DNA of 64,000 nt, taken from LZORAL124-50-18 sp051208045. Lineage in GTDB: Bacteria > Pseudomonadota > Gammaproteobacteria > Pseudomonadales > Oleiphilaceae. How positions within the stretch are numbered: position 1 is the first letter of the stretch; each line of letters begins with the position of its first letter. Below, piece by piece: positions 45,605 to 53,594 of the stretch. Below the pieces are notes generated by a model that had not been told where the DNA came from, did not search any database, and worked only from the letters and a program-made list of their open reading frames with translations. A program made the position numbers and the translations under genes. Location of the stretch: the NCBI GenBank assembly GCA_051208045.1, contig JBPJFY010000006.1, positions 124,001-188,000 of the forward strand, read 5' to 3'.

Positions 45605-45904
45605 ATGCAGACCGAAGCGCTGTGGAATGCGCTGAAAGAAGTCATCGATCCGGAAATCGGGATCAATGTCGTGGATCTTGGGTTGATTTACGACATCGAG
45701 ATGTTGGCAGACCGGGTGCAACTGACGATGACGCTCACTTCACCCGCGTGCCCCATGGGGGCACAAGTGAAAGAGGAGTGCGAAGCTGCGTTAGCTGCAG
45801 TCGTGGAGTCTGCGCTTCCCGTGGTGGTTGAGTTGGTCTGGGAGCCGCCCTGGACGCCTGAACGCATGTCGGAGCGGGCACAACGTGCTTTGGGTGTGAA
45901 GTAA
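45605..45904 (+). CDS. Metal-sulfur cluster assembly factor (DUF59/SufT/PaaD-like)
   Basis: ATG 45605 has GGAGAG eight bases upstream; an in-frame ATG at 45590 is less likely. The small protein of about 99 residues has the MIP18/DUF59 pattern: EVIDPEIGINVVDLGLIYDI, then MTLTSPACPMG with the reactive Cys. These proteins help mature Fe-S proteins as carriers or adaptors. The next gene encodes an NnrS-like membrane protein, and an FNR/Dnr-type site lies upstream. In several denitrifying bacteria, DUF59 and nnrS genes are neighbours in nitric-oxide response loci, so repair of Fe-S damage by NO is a likely role. Confidence 0.85.
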   Translation: MQTEALWNALKEVIDPEIGINVVDLGLIYDIEMLADRVQLTMTLTSPACPMGAQVKEECEAALAAVVESALPVVVELVWEPPWTPERMSERAQRALGVK

Positions 45905-45970
45905 TCAGCGCGGAAACAAGGAAAGACCAGAAATCAGAAAAAACCAGCAACCAGCAACCAGGAAATGACC

Positions 45971-47071
45971 ATGCCTAACGACCTTACCCCACCTTGGCGG
46001 TTTCCTCTGCTGATCACCGGGATGCTATCCCTGGTGATGGGTATGATGGCTGGCCTGGCCCGTGTAGGCGTTGCTGTGCCGGAGTTCGTGGTGCACCTGG
46101 CCTGGTTGCACAGTGTGTTGATGATTCCCGCGTTTTTCGGTACGGTCATCAGCCTGGAACGCGCGGTTGCATTGGCCCGTTTCTGGGCCTATTTCGCTCC
46201 CTTAAGCAGTGCATTGGGTGCGGTCTTTTTGCTGCTTGGATTACCGCTCAGTTGGGCGGGTTCGGCTTTTCTTTTAAGCAGTCTCATTTTCATCGTCGCC
46301 TCCTGGCGCGCACTGCAGATACAGTTTGCCATTCAGAATCTGATTTTGCTCGGTGGTGCAGGTGCGTTGTTGCTCGGTAACATCGGATTACTTGTCGGCG
46401 TGCCAGTGTCAGAATTAACCCTGTGGTGGATGGGCTTTATTTTGCTCACCATTGCCGGCGAGCGACTGGAACTAAGTCGACTTGTCGTGCGGTCGGAGTT
46501 CAAACGGCGGTGTTTGGCCGGATTGTGTCTGGTGCCTGTGATGGGTGCATTTGTTGCCTGGATGGAGCCAAGTGTGGGACAGCTCATTTTTGCCGTCGGC
46601 ATGGCAGGGATGGGGGTGTGGCTGCTGGCCTTTGACATCGCGCGGCGCACCGTACGTATGCAAGGGCTCACCCGGTTTACGGCGGTGTGCATGCTGACGG
46701 GGTACCTGTGGTTACTGGGCTCGGCACTGTTTTTTGTTGTCCTCAGTGTAAATACAGAGGCACATGCATACCGGGATGCGGCGTTGCATAGCTTTTTTCT
46801 GGGATTTGTTTTCACAATGGTGATGGGGCATGCCCTGCTGATCTTTCCCGCTGTGACCCGCCTGAAGATGCCGTACTCCCCTTGGTTCTATCTGCCACTC
46901 TGCCTGTTACATGGCTCGTTGATGTTGCGGATTCTGGGCCCCGTGGATTCAATGTCCGCCTTCCTGGTGTGGGGCGCACGCTTGAATGTGCTGGCAATAG
47001 TAGCATTTCTGTTATTAGTGCTGGCCACCGTTATCCGGGGCAGAAAAAAAGCCATACCCAAATCCGTGTAA
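45971..47071 (+). CDS. NnrS-like polytopic membrane protein
   Basis: About 366 residues with roughly eleven or twelve hydrophobic helices. ATG 45971 is preferred since AGGA is eight bases before it; ATG 45965 is too close. Histidines in helices (VVHLAWLHS, ALHSFFLGFVFTMVMGHALL) and the late R-x-K region resemble NnrS, a haem- and copper-containing membrane protein needed under nitric-oxide stress. Similarity to haem-copper oxidase subunit I is at the fold level only. It lies 66 bases after the SufT-like gene, with small AACCAGC repeats in between, and is probably in the same transcript under the FNR-type promoter. Assignment is tentative. Confidence 0.6.
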   Translation: MPNDLTPPWRFPLLITGMLSLVMGMMAGLARVGVAVPEFVVHLAWLHSVLMIPAFFGTVISLERAVALARFWAYFAPLSSALGAVFLLLGLPLSWAGSAFLLSSLIFIVASWRALQIQFAIQNLILLGGAGALLLGNIGLLVGVPVSELTLWWMGFILLTIAGERLELSRLVVRSEFKRRCLAGLCLVPVMGAFVAWMEPSVGQLIFAVGMAGMGVWLLAFDIARRTVRMQGLTRFTAVCMLTGYLWLLGSALFFVVLSVNTEAHAYRDAALHSFFLGFVFTMVMGHALLIFPAVTRLKMPYSPWFYLPLCLLHGSLMLRILGPVDSMSAFLVWGARLNVLAIVAFLLLVLATVIRGRKKAIPKSV

Positions 47072-47154
47072 GACCGTCTTACATATTTTTTCCAGTGCCT
47101 GTCGGATACTCAGACTTCGGAGATATTTTGTAGTCATCAACGGAGTAGTCAAAC

Positions 47155-48933
47155 GTGGCAATCACAAAAACAACATCGCTTTTCTTAGGATTTTCAGTGC
47201 TCGTTCTCGCCGGGTGTGGTGGGAGTTCGTCTTCCGGCTCATCGGAGCCAGCACCGGTTGACTCGGGTTCGGGTCAATCGACCGATCCGCTTAACCTGGG
47301 CGGTGAGGGCAACCTGTATGCTGCGGATCGACTGGTGCAGGTGGATATTCAGATGGACCCCGCCGAGTTCGACGTGTTAAAAGCGGAAGGGCGTACGCTG
47401 GCCAGCACGGCGCAGACTTGCGTGCCCGAGTATGAATACACCGAGTTTGTTTCCACGGTAACCATTGATGGTGTCTCACTGCCAGACGTGATGATCCGCA
47501 AAAAAGGCTTTCTGGGATCACTGTCACCGAGTCTCCCCTCATTGAAGCTGGATTTTGATGATCTGGTCGAGGATCGCACCTACCAGGGCATGAGCCGGAT
47601 GACGCTCAATAACAACCGCCAGGATGTCTCCAACGCCCGCCAATGTATGGCCTATGACAAATTCCGCGACATTGGCATTGCGGCACCTCTGTGCAATCTG
47701 GCGAGAGTGACCGTCAATGGCGAGCTGATGGGCATTTACACCAACGTCGAGCCCATTAAGAAACCCTTCCTGAAGCGCACTTTCGGCGACAAGAGTGGCA
47801 ATCTTTACGAAGCGCAATTGTCGGATTTTGGGCAGCACCTGTCCGAGACCTTTGAAAAGAAAACCAACGAAAAGGAAGACGATCGAACAGATCTTCAAGC
47901 GGTCGCGGATGCGCTGGCACTGCCTGACGATGAACTGGTCAATGTGTTGCCTCAGGTGATCGCCGTGGATGAGTTCATTCGTTTCTGGGCTATGGAAACG
48001 CTCCTGGGATTCTGGGACTCCGCGACGGGCAACGCCAACAACTTCTATATTTACCGGCTACCCGAGGATGGCTTGTTCCACTTCATCCCCTGGGGTGCAG
48101 ACACCGCGTTTACTGGCCTGCATTTGCTGAAGCCCGACTCCGGGGCGTTATATCGAAACTTCCATCTGGCGGACCGGCTCTGGCAGATTGACGCCTATCG
48201 AACCCAATATCTGGACACAGTGCGACAATTGATGACAGACCACTGGGATGAAGTCGCGATGGAATCGGAAATTCAGCGAATTCAAGCGCTGACGGGCACT
48301 ACCGACGCGGGTATGGAGACGTTACGCACCTTTATTCACGGGGTCGGCAGCGCGGGTGACGCGGGCTATGTGCCCTCACAACGAGCCCGTTTGACGGATG
48401 CGATGGCAGATCTTGACGCCGGGAAAGCGCATCTGCTGACGGATCAACCGAAAGATTGCGATGCCCAGTTGGCGACGACAATCCTGACCGCCAACGCGAC
48501 AGCACAAAATGGCGTGGACAATGGCACCTTTCAGTTTACGCTTCCGGATGGACACACAGTCAATGCAAGCATCTCGCTGGCCGCGTTTCAGGTGGATAGT
48601 CTGGTTGCTGCGCTGACCGAATTTACCCAGCCGTCGGTCGTGAGTTTGCAGCTGATTGGTGCGGATATCAATAACGCCTTCAAGCCCTATGTGCTGCAGG
48701 TGTATGTGGAAGTGTCTGATTACGTGGCGGGCACGCATGACTTTCATGGTCTGGCGACCAATGTGCTGCTGTTTGAAGTGGATGAAAGTCAGCCGCTGGG
48801 CGTGAAAACGCTGGCATTGGGGGACACAGGCACGATTCAGCTGTCGAATTTGAGCGCGGGCAACGCACCGGCGGATGTGACGCTCACCCTGAATGCAACG
48901 TTGGCCTATATTGCTGAGGATACCCAGCCATGA
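47155..48933 (+). CDS. CotH-family kinase, lipoprotein
   Basis: GTG start with GGAG nine bases upstream. A lipoprotein signal peptide ends in LAGC (Cys21), followed by a Ser/Gly-rich linker, so the protein sits outside the cytoplasmic membrane. The CotH fold, an atypical secreted protein kinase, is shown by KGFLGSLS, LKLDFDDL (Lys), MTLNNNRQD, NGELMGIYTNVEPI, GNANNFYIYR and the metal-binding HFIPWGADTAF. The Asp in GAD is kept, while the preceding position has Gly as in many proteobacterial members. The C-terminal 140 residues form an extra beta-rich domain. It overlaps the VTC gene by four bases (ATGA). Confidence 0.85.
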   Translation: MAITKTTSLFLGFSVLVLAGCGGSSSSGSSEPAPVDSGSGQSTDPLNLGGEGNLYAADRLVQVDIQMDPAEFDVLKAEGRTLASTAQTCVPEYEYTEFVSTVTIDGVSLPDVMIRKKGFLGSLSPSLPSLKLDFDDLVEDRTYQGMSRMTLNNNRQDVSNARQCMAYDKFRDIGIAAPLCNLARVTVNGELMGIYTNVEPIKKPFLKRTFGDKSGNLYEAQLSDFGQHLSETFEKKTNEKEDDRTDLQAVADALALPDDELVNVLPQVIAVDEFIRFWAMETLLGFWDSATGNANNFYIYRLPEDGLFHFIPWGADTAFTGLHLLKPDSGALYRNFHLADRLWQIDAYRTQYLDTVRQLMTDHWDEVAMESEIQRIQALTGTTDAGMETLRTFIHGVGSAGDAGYVPSQRARLTDAMADLDAGKAHLLTDQPKDCDAQLATTILTANATAQNGVDNGTFQFTLPDGHTVNASISLAAFQVDSLVAALTEFTQPSVVSLQLIGADINNAFKPYVLQVYVEVSDYVAGTHDFHGLATNVLLFEVDESQPLGVKTLALGDTGTIQLSNLSAGNAPADVTLTLNATLAYIAEDTQP

Positions 48934-49787
48934 GGCTGGGTGAGCCCGTATCGACCGAACTTGTTTCGCCGCATTCGCTGCAAGCGCAGTTGGCGGCCGC
49001 GCCCCTGATGAACCGGGTGGATACGAAATACCTGCTTACGAAGGATGTGCTGGGGCGCTTGGTTGAGGGCTTGCCAAACCACTATTCCATTCTGGAAACC
49101 GAGGGCACGCGATGGTTCACCTACGACACGGTGTATTACGATACACCAGAGCGGCACCTGTATGCAGCGCACCATAACGGCAAGTTGAACCGCTACAAAG
49201 TGCGTACCCGGCACTATCGGGACGCAGGGCTGACCTTTCTGGAAGTGAAGCACAAGAACAATCAACGCCGAACGATCAAGCACCGTATTCCCCTGGATAA
49301 CGAGCTGGAGCTGGCGGATGGAAAACCCTTGTACTCGGAAGCGATTGAGCGCTTCCTGGCACATACGGCGGGCCTTTCGGCGGCAGGGATGCTGCCAACT
49401 CTTTTCGTTCAGTATCGGCGCGCCACGTTAATGAATCAATGTGCGGAAGAACGCATTACCGTGGATGTTGATCTCCGGTTTCGCTGCCTGCAAACCGGGG
49501 AAGCGATTGCCCTGCCGCACTATGCCCTGGTGGAAGCCAAATGTGCAAGCAAACAGGCATCGTCTGAGATGGCGCATCGGTTAAAGTGCCTGGGCATTCA
49601 TGCCACCAAATTCAGCAAGTACTGTGTTGGCAGCGCGCTGCTGCATCGTGACTGCTTGAAAACGAACCGATTTAAACCCGTATTGGATCGTCTCACTACG
49701 GTACCGTTCCCGTTCACCCAACCACTTGCCAGCAGTAAGGAAGTGCCATGGAATCCACCACAGAACTCGACTTTATTATCCGCCTGA
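48930..49787 (+). CDS. VTC domain protein (polyphosphate polymerase-like)
   Basis: A soluble 285-residue protein of the triphosphate-tunnel VTC family. The tunnel residues are visible in NRVDTKYLL, YYDTPERHLY, RYKVRTRHY, TFLEVKHKNNQRR, ITVDVDLRF and LVEAKC, ending in FSKYCVG. In yeast Vtc4 this fold makes polyphosphate from ATP. In bacteria it is usually next to CotH and DUF4956 genes, as here, and its real product is unknown. The start overlaps the CotH stop (ATGA), and the end overlaps the DUF4956 gene by 40 bases, a tight translationally coupled trio. Confidence 0.88.
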   Translation: MRLGEPVSTELVSPHSLQAQLAAAPLMNRVDTKYLLTKDVLGRLVEGLPNHYSILETEGTRWFTYDTVYYDTPERHLYAAHHNGKLNRYKVRTRHYRDAGLTFLEVKHKNNQRRTIKHRIPLDNELELADGKPLYSEAIERFLAHTAGLSAAGMLPTLFVQYRRATLMNQCAEERITVDVDLRFRCLQTGEAIALPHYALVEAKCASKQASSEMAHRLKCLGIHATKFSKYCVGSALLHRDCLKTNRFKPVLDRLTTVPFPFTQPLASSKEVPWNPPQNSTLLSA

Positions 49788-50323
49788 TCATCAACTCGCT
49801 GTCGATCATCGTCCTGATTCGATGTTACTACGGATTTTCCCGCCATCGCGAAAATGCCGCCTCATTTCTGCTGTTTGGTACGGGGGTTTTTGTTGTGACC
49901 GCCATGTTGCACTCGGCAGAGGTCAGCATGGGCTTTGCCTTTGGCCTGTTTGCCGTGTTTTCCATGTTGCGGTATCGCACAGAAGCCCTGGGTACCAAAG
50001 ACATGACCTACCTGTTTCTGGTCATTGCCATGGCCTTGTTGGGCGCCGTGGGCACTATGTCGTATCTCGTCCTGTCGGGCATTAATGCGTTCCTGATTCT
50101 GTGTGCGCTGGCGCTGGAAACGCGAATTCTGTTACCACGGCTGCGTGAGCAGGCACTGGAGTATGAAAAGATCGAGCTCATTCGCCCGGAGAACAAAGCC
50201 GCTCTGTTGGCTGATCTTAAAACCCGTACCGGATTGGATGTCGTCTACGTGGAAGTGGTCTCCATCAGCTTCCTGCGGGATACCGCTCAACTGCGGTTGC
50301 ATTACCGACCGATTTCACCCTGA
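49748..50323 (+). CDS. DUF4956 membrane protein
   Basis: A 191-residue protein with four hydrophobic helices in the first 130 residues and a soluble C-terminal domain (LLPRLREQALEYEKIELI ... ISFLRDTAQLRLHYR). The signature GLFAVFSMLRYRTEALGTKDMTYLF (in parts: AVFSMLRYRTEAL, TKDMTYLF) marks DUF4956. It accompanies VTC and CotH genes in many bacteria and may form a membrane channel or scaffold for their product. It overlaps the VTC gene. The start has AAGGAAGTGCC upstream. Confidence 0.85.
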   Translation: MESTTELDFIIRLIINSLSIIVLIRCYYGFSRHRENAASFLLFGTGVFVVTAMLHSAEVSMGFAFGLFAVFSMLRYRTEALGTKDMTYLFLVIAMALLGAVGTMSYLVLSGINAFLILCALALETRILLPRLREQALEYEKIELIRPENKAALLADLKTRTGLDVVYVEVVSISFLRDTAQLRLHYRPISP

Positions 50324-50391
50324 CTCGTTGGCGTCGGGACAGAATCACATCACCCACTCAAACAAAAAGGAAACACCGGAAAGGAGCACCC

Positions 50392-51549
50392 ATGGCAAAA
50401 TCCTATGATGAAGTGCTGAACTGGGCACTGGAACGCGGCGCAAAAATTCACCCCAATATTGTCCGGCAAGAAGTGGATGGTGTGTGGGGAATGTTCGCCA
50501 CTGGACCCATTCCCCGCGATGCGGTGCTTGCCATGTTCCCCAAAAAACATGGTATCCAGGTGGATCCCGCCTATGAGTACCCAGACCGCATGCCCCAGTT
50601 TCTCAAATACATTCATACGTGCACAATGCAGATCCGCGCCGGGGATGACACGTTCATGGGGTTCCAGAACCTCTATCCCATGGAAGAGCTGAAGGAGAAT
50701 CGGGCGTGTTTTTTCACGAGCGAAGAAATTGAAATTCTGAGTCAAATGAACGTCTTACTCGGCGATTTTGCGCGTCGGTCTCGCAGTGAAGTGGAGGGCG
50801 TGGTGAGTGCCGTGGCGCAGTTTGACCCCTCCATGGACAATGCGCAGGATCAGGACACCATTCGCTGGCTGTATTTGAACAGCCAGATGCGCGCGTGGGA
50901 CGAAGGCTTCTTGCCCGTGCTTGATATGTTCAATCATTCTGACAAGTCGGGTTGTCTCAAAACGTTTAATGCGGACTATCAGATTCTGGTGGCAGGCATC
51001 GATTACGCCGAAGGGGATCAGATCTGGATTAACTATGGTCCAAAGGACATGTATCTCCATGCGCTGAACTATGGCTATTTTGACCCACAAGGCAATCACT
51101 TCATCGATATCGGATACCGGGTGACGCAAACGGCGGATAATCCCTTTCAGAGAAAATTGTTTGACTACATGAAGGGCAAGTATCCACTGACTGCCCGACA
51201 GGATGCCCACGGCCACATTCATTATAAGGTGCAACCAGGCAAGGTGATGCTGCTGGACAACGCACCGACCGTAGCGGCGGTCGATTTTTTTCGGGATTTA
51301 AGCTACATGACCCAGCAGGAGCTGAAAGAGAAGCAGTTTTATCCTGTGCGCTTTCGGGATCGCGTATTGCAGTACCTGGATGCCCTGCTCGGGATTAACC
51401 ATGTGGATGAGGTAGCATTTGACTCGCTGCCCAAAAAAATGCGTTATTTCCACCCGATGCTCAGGAAAGAAAAACAGATGCTCATCAACAACCGGGATTG
51501 GGTGCTCACGAACAGCCCGGCGGAGGGGCGTCCGGTTTCGTTGCTGTAA
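50392..51549 (+). CDS. SET-domain protein lysine methyltransferase-like (SETD3/RLSMT type)
   Basis: A 385-residue cytoplasmic protein with GGAG upstream. The SET core is split, as in plant Rubisco large-subunit methyltransferase and SETD3. Early segment GVWGMFATGPIPRDAVL is the SET-N part. VLDMFNHSDKSG gives the S-adenosylmethionine-binding NHS motif. IWINYGPKDMYLHALNYGYF gives the catalytic Tyr region (NYG ... YGYF). The C-terminal helical part fits the Rubis-subs-bind domain. Bacterial members with this layout are rare in my knowledge and their substrates unknown. It is 68 bases after the DUF4956 gene on the same strand and may belong to the CotH-VTC unit. Confidence 0.85.
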   Translation: MAKSYDEVLNWALERGAKIHPNIVRQEVDGVWGMFATGPIPRDAVLAMFPKKHGIQVDPAYEYPDRMPQFLKYIHTCTMQIRAGDDTFMGFQNLYPMEELKENRACFFTSEEIEILSQMNVLLGDFARRSRSEVEGVVSAVAQFDPSMDNAQDQDTIRWLYLNSQMRAWDEGFLPVLDMFNHSDKSGCLKTFNADYQILVAGIDYAEGDQIWINYGPKDMYLHALNYGYFDPQGNHFIDIGYRVTQTADNPFQRKLFDYMKGKYPLTARQDAHGHIHYKVQPGKVMLLDNAPTVAAVDFFRDLSYMTQQELKEKQFYPVRFRDRVLQYLDALLGINHVDEVAFDSLPKKMRYFHPMLRKEKQMLINNRDWVLTNSPAEGRPVSLL

Positions 51550-51582
51550 GCGGTATCACAGCTGGCGCTGCGTTTGCTCGCC

Positions 51583-52971
51583 TCAGACCGCAGCTTCGGC
51601 TTGAGCAAACGCATCCAGAGGCAATTGAATCATCACTTCCGTCCAGACCCCTTCTTCACTCTGAAACCGCAATTGCCCCTGATGATGACGCAGAATGGTC
51701 TCGCAGATGCTGAGGCCCAGGCCGAGATTCGCGGGAGAAGATTTGGTGGAGTAAAATGGATTGCCCAACTTGGGCAGGCTGTCGGCGGGAATGCCTTTAC
51801 CGTTGTCTCTGAAGCGCACCTGAAGCTGGCGGGGGTGGTAGCTCCATTGAATGCGGATCTCCCCGCCGGTGTGCGGGAACTTTTGCTTCACGGCGGCGGA
51901 CGCATTCAGCAGCAGGTTGACGAGCACCTGTGTGATAGCTGAAGGGTAGCAGGTCAGCATCACCGGTCTGCTGTCGCTGATCTGTACGTCGATAGTTTTC
52001 AGTTCCGCCTGGCAATAACGCTGTGCGTTTTCCAGCAACTGAGTGAACGGTACGGTTTCCGGGGCGTGTTCCGGTCGCGGTGATGAGAAATCGATGAGAT
52101 CCTGAACGATGGCGGCGATGCGCTTCTGCTGAGAGAGTGCATCGCTGAGTGCTTCCGCCACCTCGATATCTTCATTCACATCATGAGCATATTGAATGGC
52201 CTGTGTCGCACAGTTTACCGGATTCATAATCTCATGCAGCAAGCCTTTGGCCATGTGGCTCAATGCCTGATGTTTTTGCTGCTGAACCAGCGCTTCCTCC
52301 GTGTTTTTGAGCGATTCGAAGGTACGCGTGAGCAGTTTATTGCGATCATTCACCAGAAATTGTAACGCCAGAATGTTGCGAAACAGCCACCGATTAAACA
52401 GGGCCGACAGTAACGCGATGATCAGGCTCATCAGTACCACCCAGTTGGACAGGGCATGACCCAGCGTCGCTAGCCACAGGTCGGTGCTCACGGCCAGCCG
52501 CGTAGCCACGACTAAGCAGGCGATATCCAACAGGACGATGATCAGACTGTGTTTAAACGAGAGGGTAATGAATCCCAGCGAGGTGATGAACAGGTGCAAT
52601 CCGATCAGTGGGGCAATATCCGCACCGGATTTTACGTACCCCAGGTAGTTGAACAGCGCCATGTGGAAAAAAGCAAGGTACACAATTAAGGGGGAAGAGT
52701 GACGGAGGCGGGGAATGACACGGTGCAGAATGGCGAGTAACACCAGAATGGCTGTGTACAGGTAGGTGAAAAAGGCTTTGCTCTCCCAGGTTGGGGTCAA
52801 GCGCTCACCCAGAATAAACACGAGGGTGCCGATGATGCTCATCACCAGGGACAGATCAGAAAACAGTGGGAGCAGTTTGAAGCGACACTGCACGGTATAA
52901 AACCGTTGAAATCGTCGCTGTTTTTCTTCCGACAGTTGCCTGATTTGCGGCAGGCCATTCAATATTTTCAA
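51583..52971 (-). CDS. Membrane sensor histidine kinase
   Basis: A 462-residue kinase with six membrane helices in residues 35-205, no obvious periplasmic domain, a short coiled coil, then HisKA with phospho-acceptor His near 246 (GLLHEIMNPVN). The ATPase domain shows NLLLNASAA, FRDNGKGI and LGLGLSI. Its layout recalls kinases that sense a membrane-embedded signal. It starts at a TTG overlapping the stop of the LuxR-type gene (TTGA). It is the third gene of a reverse-strand operon with a receiver protein and a LuxR-type regulator. Confidence 0.9.
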   Translation of the reverse strand: MKILNGLPQIRQLSEEKQRRFQRFYTVQCRFKLLPLFSDLSLVMSIIGTLVFILGERLTPTWESKAFFTYLYTAILVLLAILHRVIPRLRHSSPLIVYLAFFHMALFNYLGYVKSGADIAPLIGLHLFITSLGFITLSFKHSLIIVLLDIACLVVATRLAVSTDLWLATLGHALSNWVVLMSLIIALLSALFNRWLFRNILALQFLVNDRNKLLTRTFESLKNTEEALVQQQKHQALSHMAKGLLHEIMNPVNCATQAIQYAHDVNEDIEVAEALSDALSQQKRIAAIVQDLIDFSSPRPEHAPETVPFTQLLENAQRYCQAELKTIDVQISDSRPVMLTCYPSAITQVLVNLLLNASAAVKQKFPHTGGEIRIQWSYHPRQLQVRFRDNGKGIPADSLPKLGNPFYSTKSSPANLGLGLSICETILRHHQGQLRFQSEEGVWTEVMIQLPLDAFAQAEAAV

Positions 52972-53594
52972 CGGGAAACCCCACTGTGAATCCGGTTCAT
53001 AAACAACACCAGCTCCGGTAAACGTTCAAAGCCCATTTTTACGAAAATTCGATCTTTATAGGAGTGCACGGTTTTGTACGATACGCCCAGGTGTTCTGCG
53101 ATGGCTTTGGCTTCCATGCGCTGGGCCAATAGTTGCGCGACTTCCTGCTCCCGTTCGGACAAGGTGGAAAAACGTTCGGCGGCGGAGAGGGGGGCGTACG
53201 CCCGGTAGCGCTCTGCATCCACGAACACCTGACCCCGGCGCACATAGTGCAGCGCTTTGAACAACGCTGTGAGTGGTTGGTTCAGTGTGACCACACTTTT
53301 TATGCCCGCTTCCAGATAGATTGCCAACCTTTGTTGCGTTAAATTGGCATCCACCAGGAGGAGTACATTGAGGGAAGCGTTTTGCGTAAGCGCGATTTCT
53401 GCGACGGTCAGCCCGTCGTTGTCGGCCAAATCCTCCTCGATCACCAGCACATTGGCCTGGCTGGCTTCCAGTTGGCGCAGCGTGTCCACGCCCGTGGCGG
53501 ATTCTCCCACCAGTTGAAGGTCGTCTTGCTGAAACAATTGAAACAGCAAAGCCTCCCGAATCAGCTGGCTTTTCATGGTGAGAAAGAGACGCAT
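52968..53594 (-). CDS. LuxR-type response regulator with degenerate receiver
   Basis: ATG 53594 is used because it overlaps the stop of the upstream gene (ATGA) and the domain begins there; the long upstream extension is a shadow. The receiver part (1-120) has lost key residues. The N-terminal acidic pair is absent (LFLTMKSQ), and the phospho-acceptor Asp position reads Glu in VLVIEEDLADNDGL. The C-terminal LuxR helix-turn-helix is intact: LSEREQEVAQLLAQ, AKAIAEHLGVSYKTVHSYKDRIF. It probably binds DNA without classical phosphorylation, or is controlled by protein contact. Operon partners are a double-receiver protein and a kinase. Confidence 0.88.
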   Translation of the reverse strand: MRLFLTMKSQLIREALLFQLFQQDDLQLVGESATGVDTLRQLEASQANVLVIEEDLADNDGLTVAEIALTQNASLNVLLLVDANLTQQRLAIYLEAGIKSVVTLNQPLTALFKALHYVRRGQVFVDAERYRAYAPLSAAERFSTLSEREQEVAQLLAQRMEAKAIAEHLGVSYKTVHSYKDRIFVKMGFERLPELVLFMNRIHSGVSR

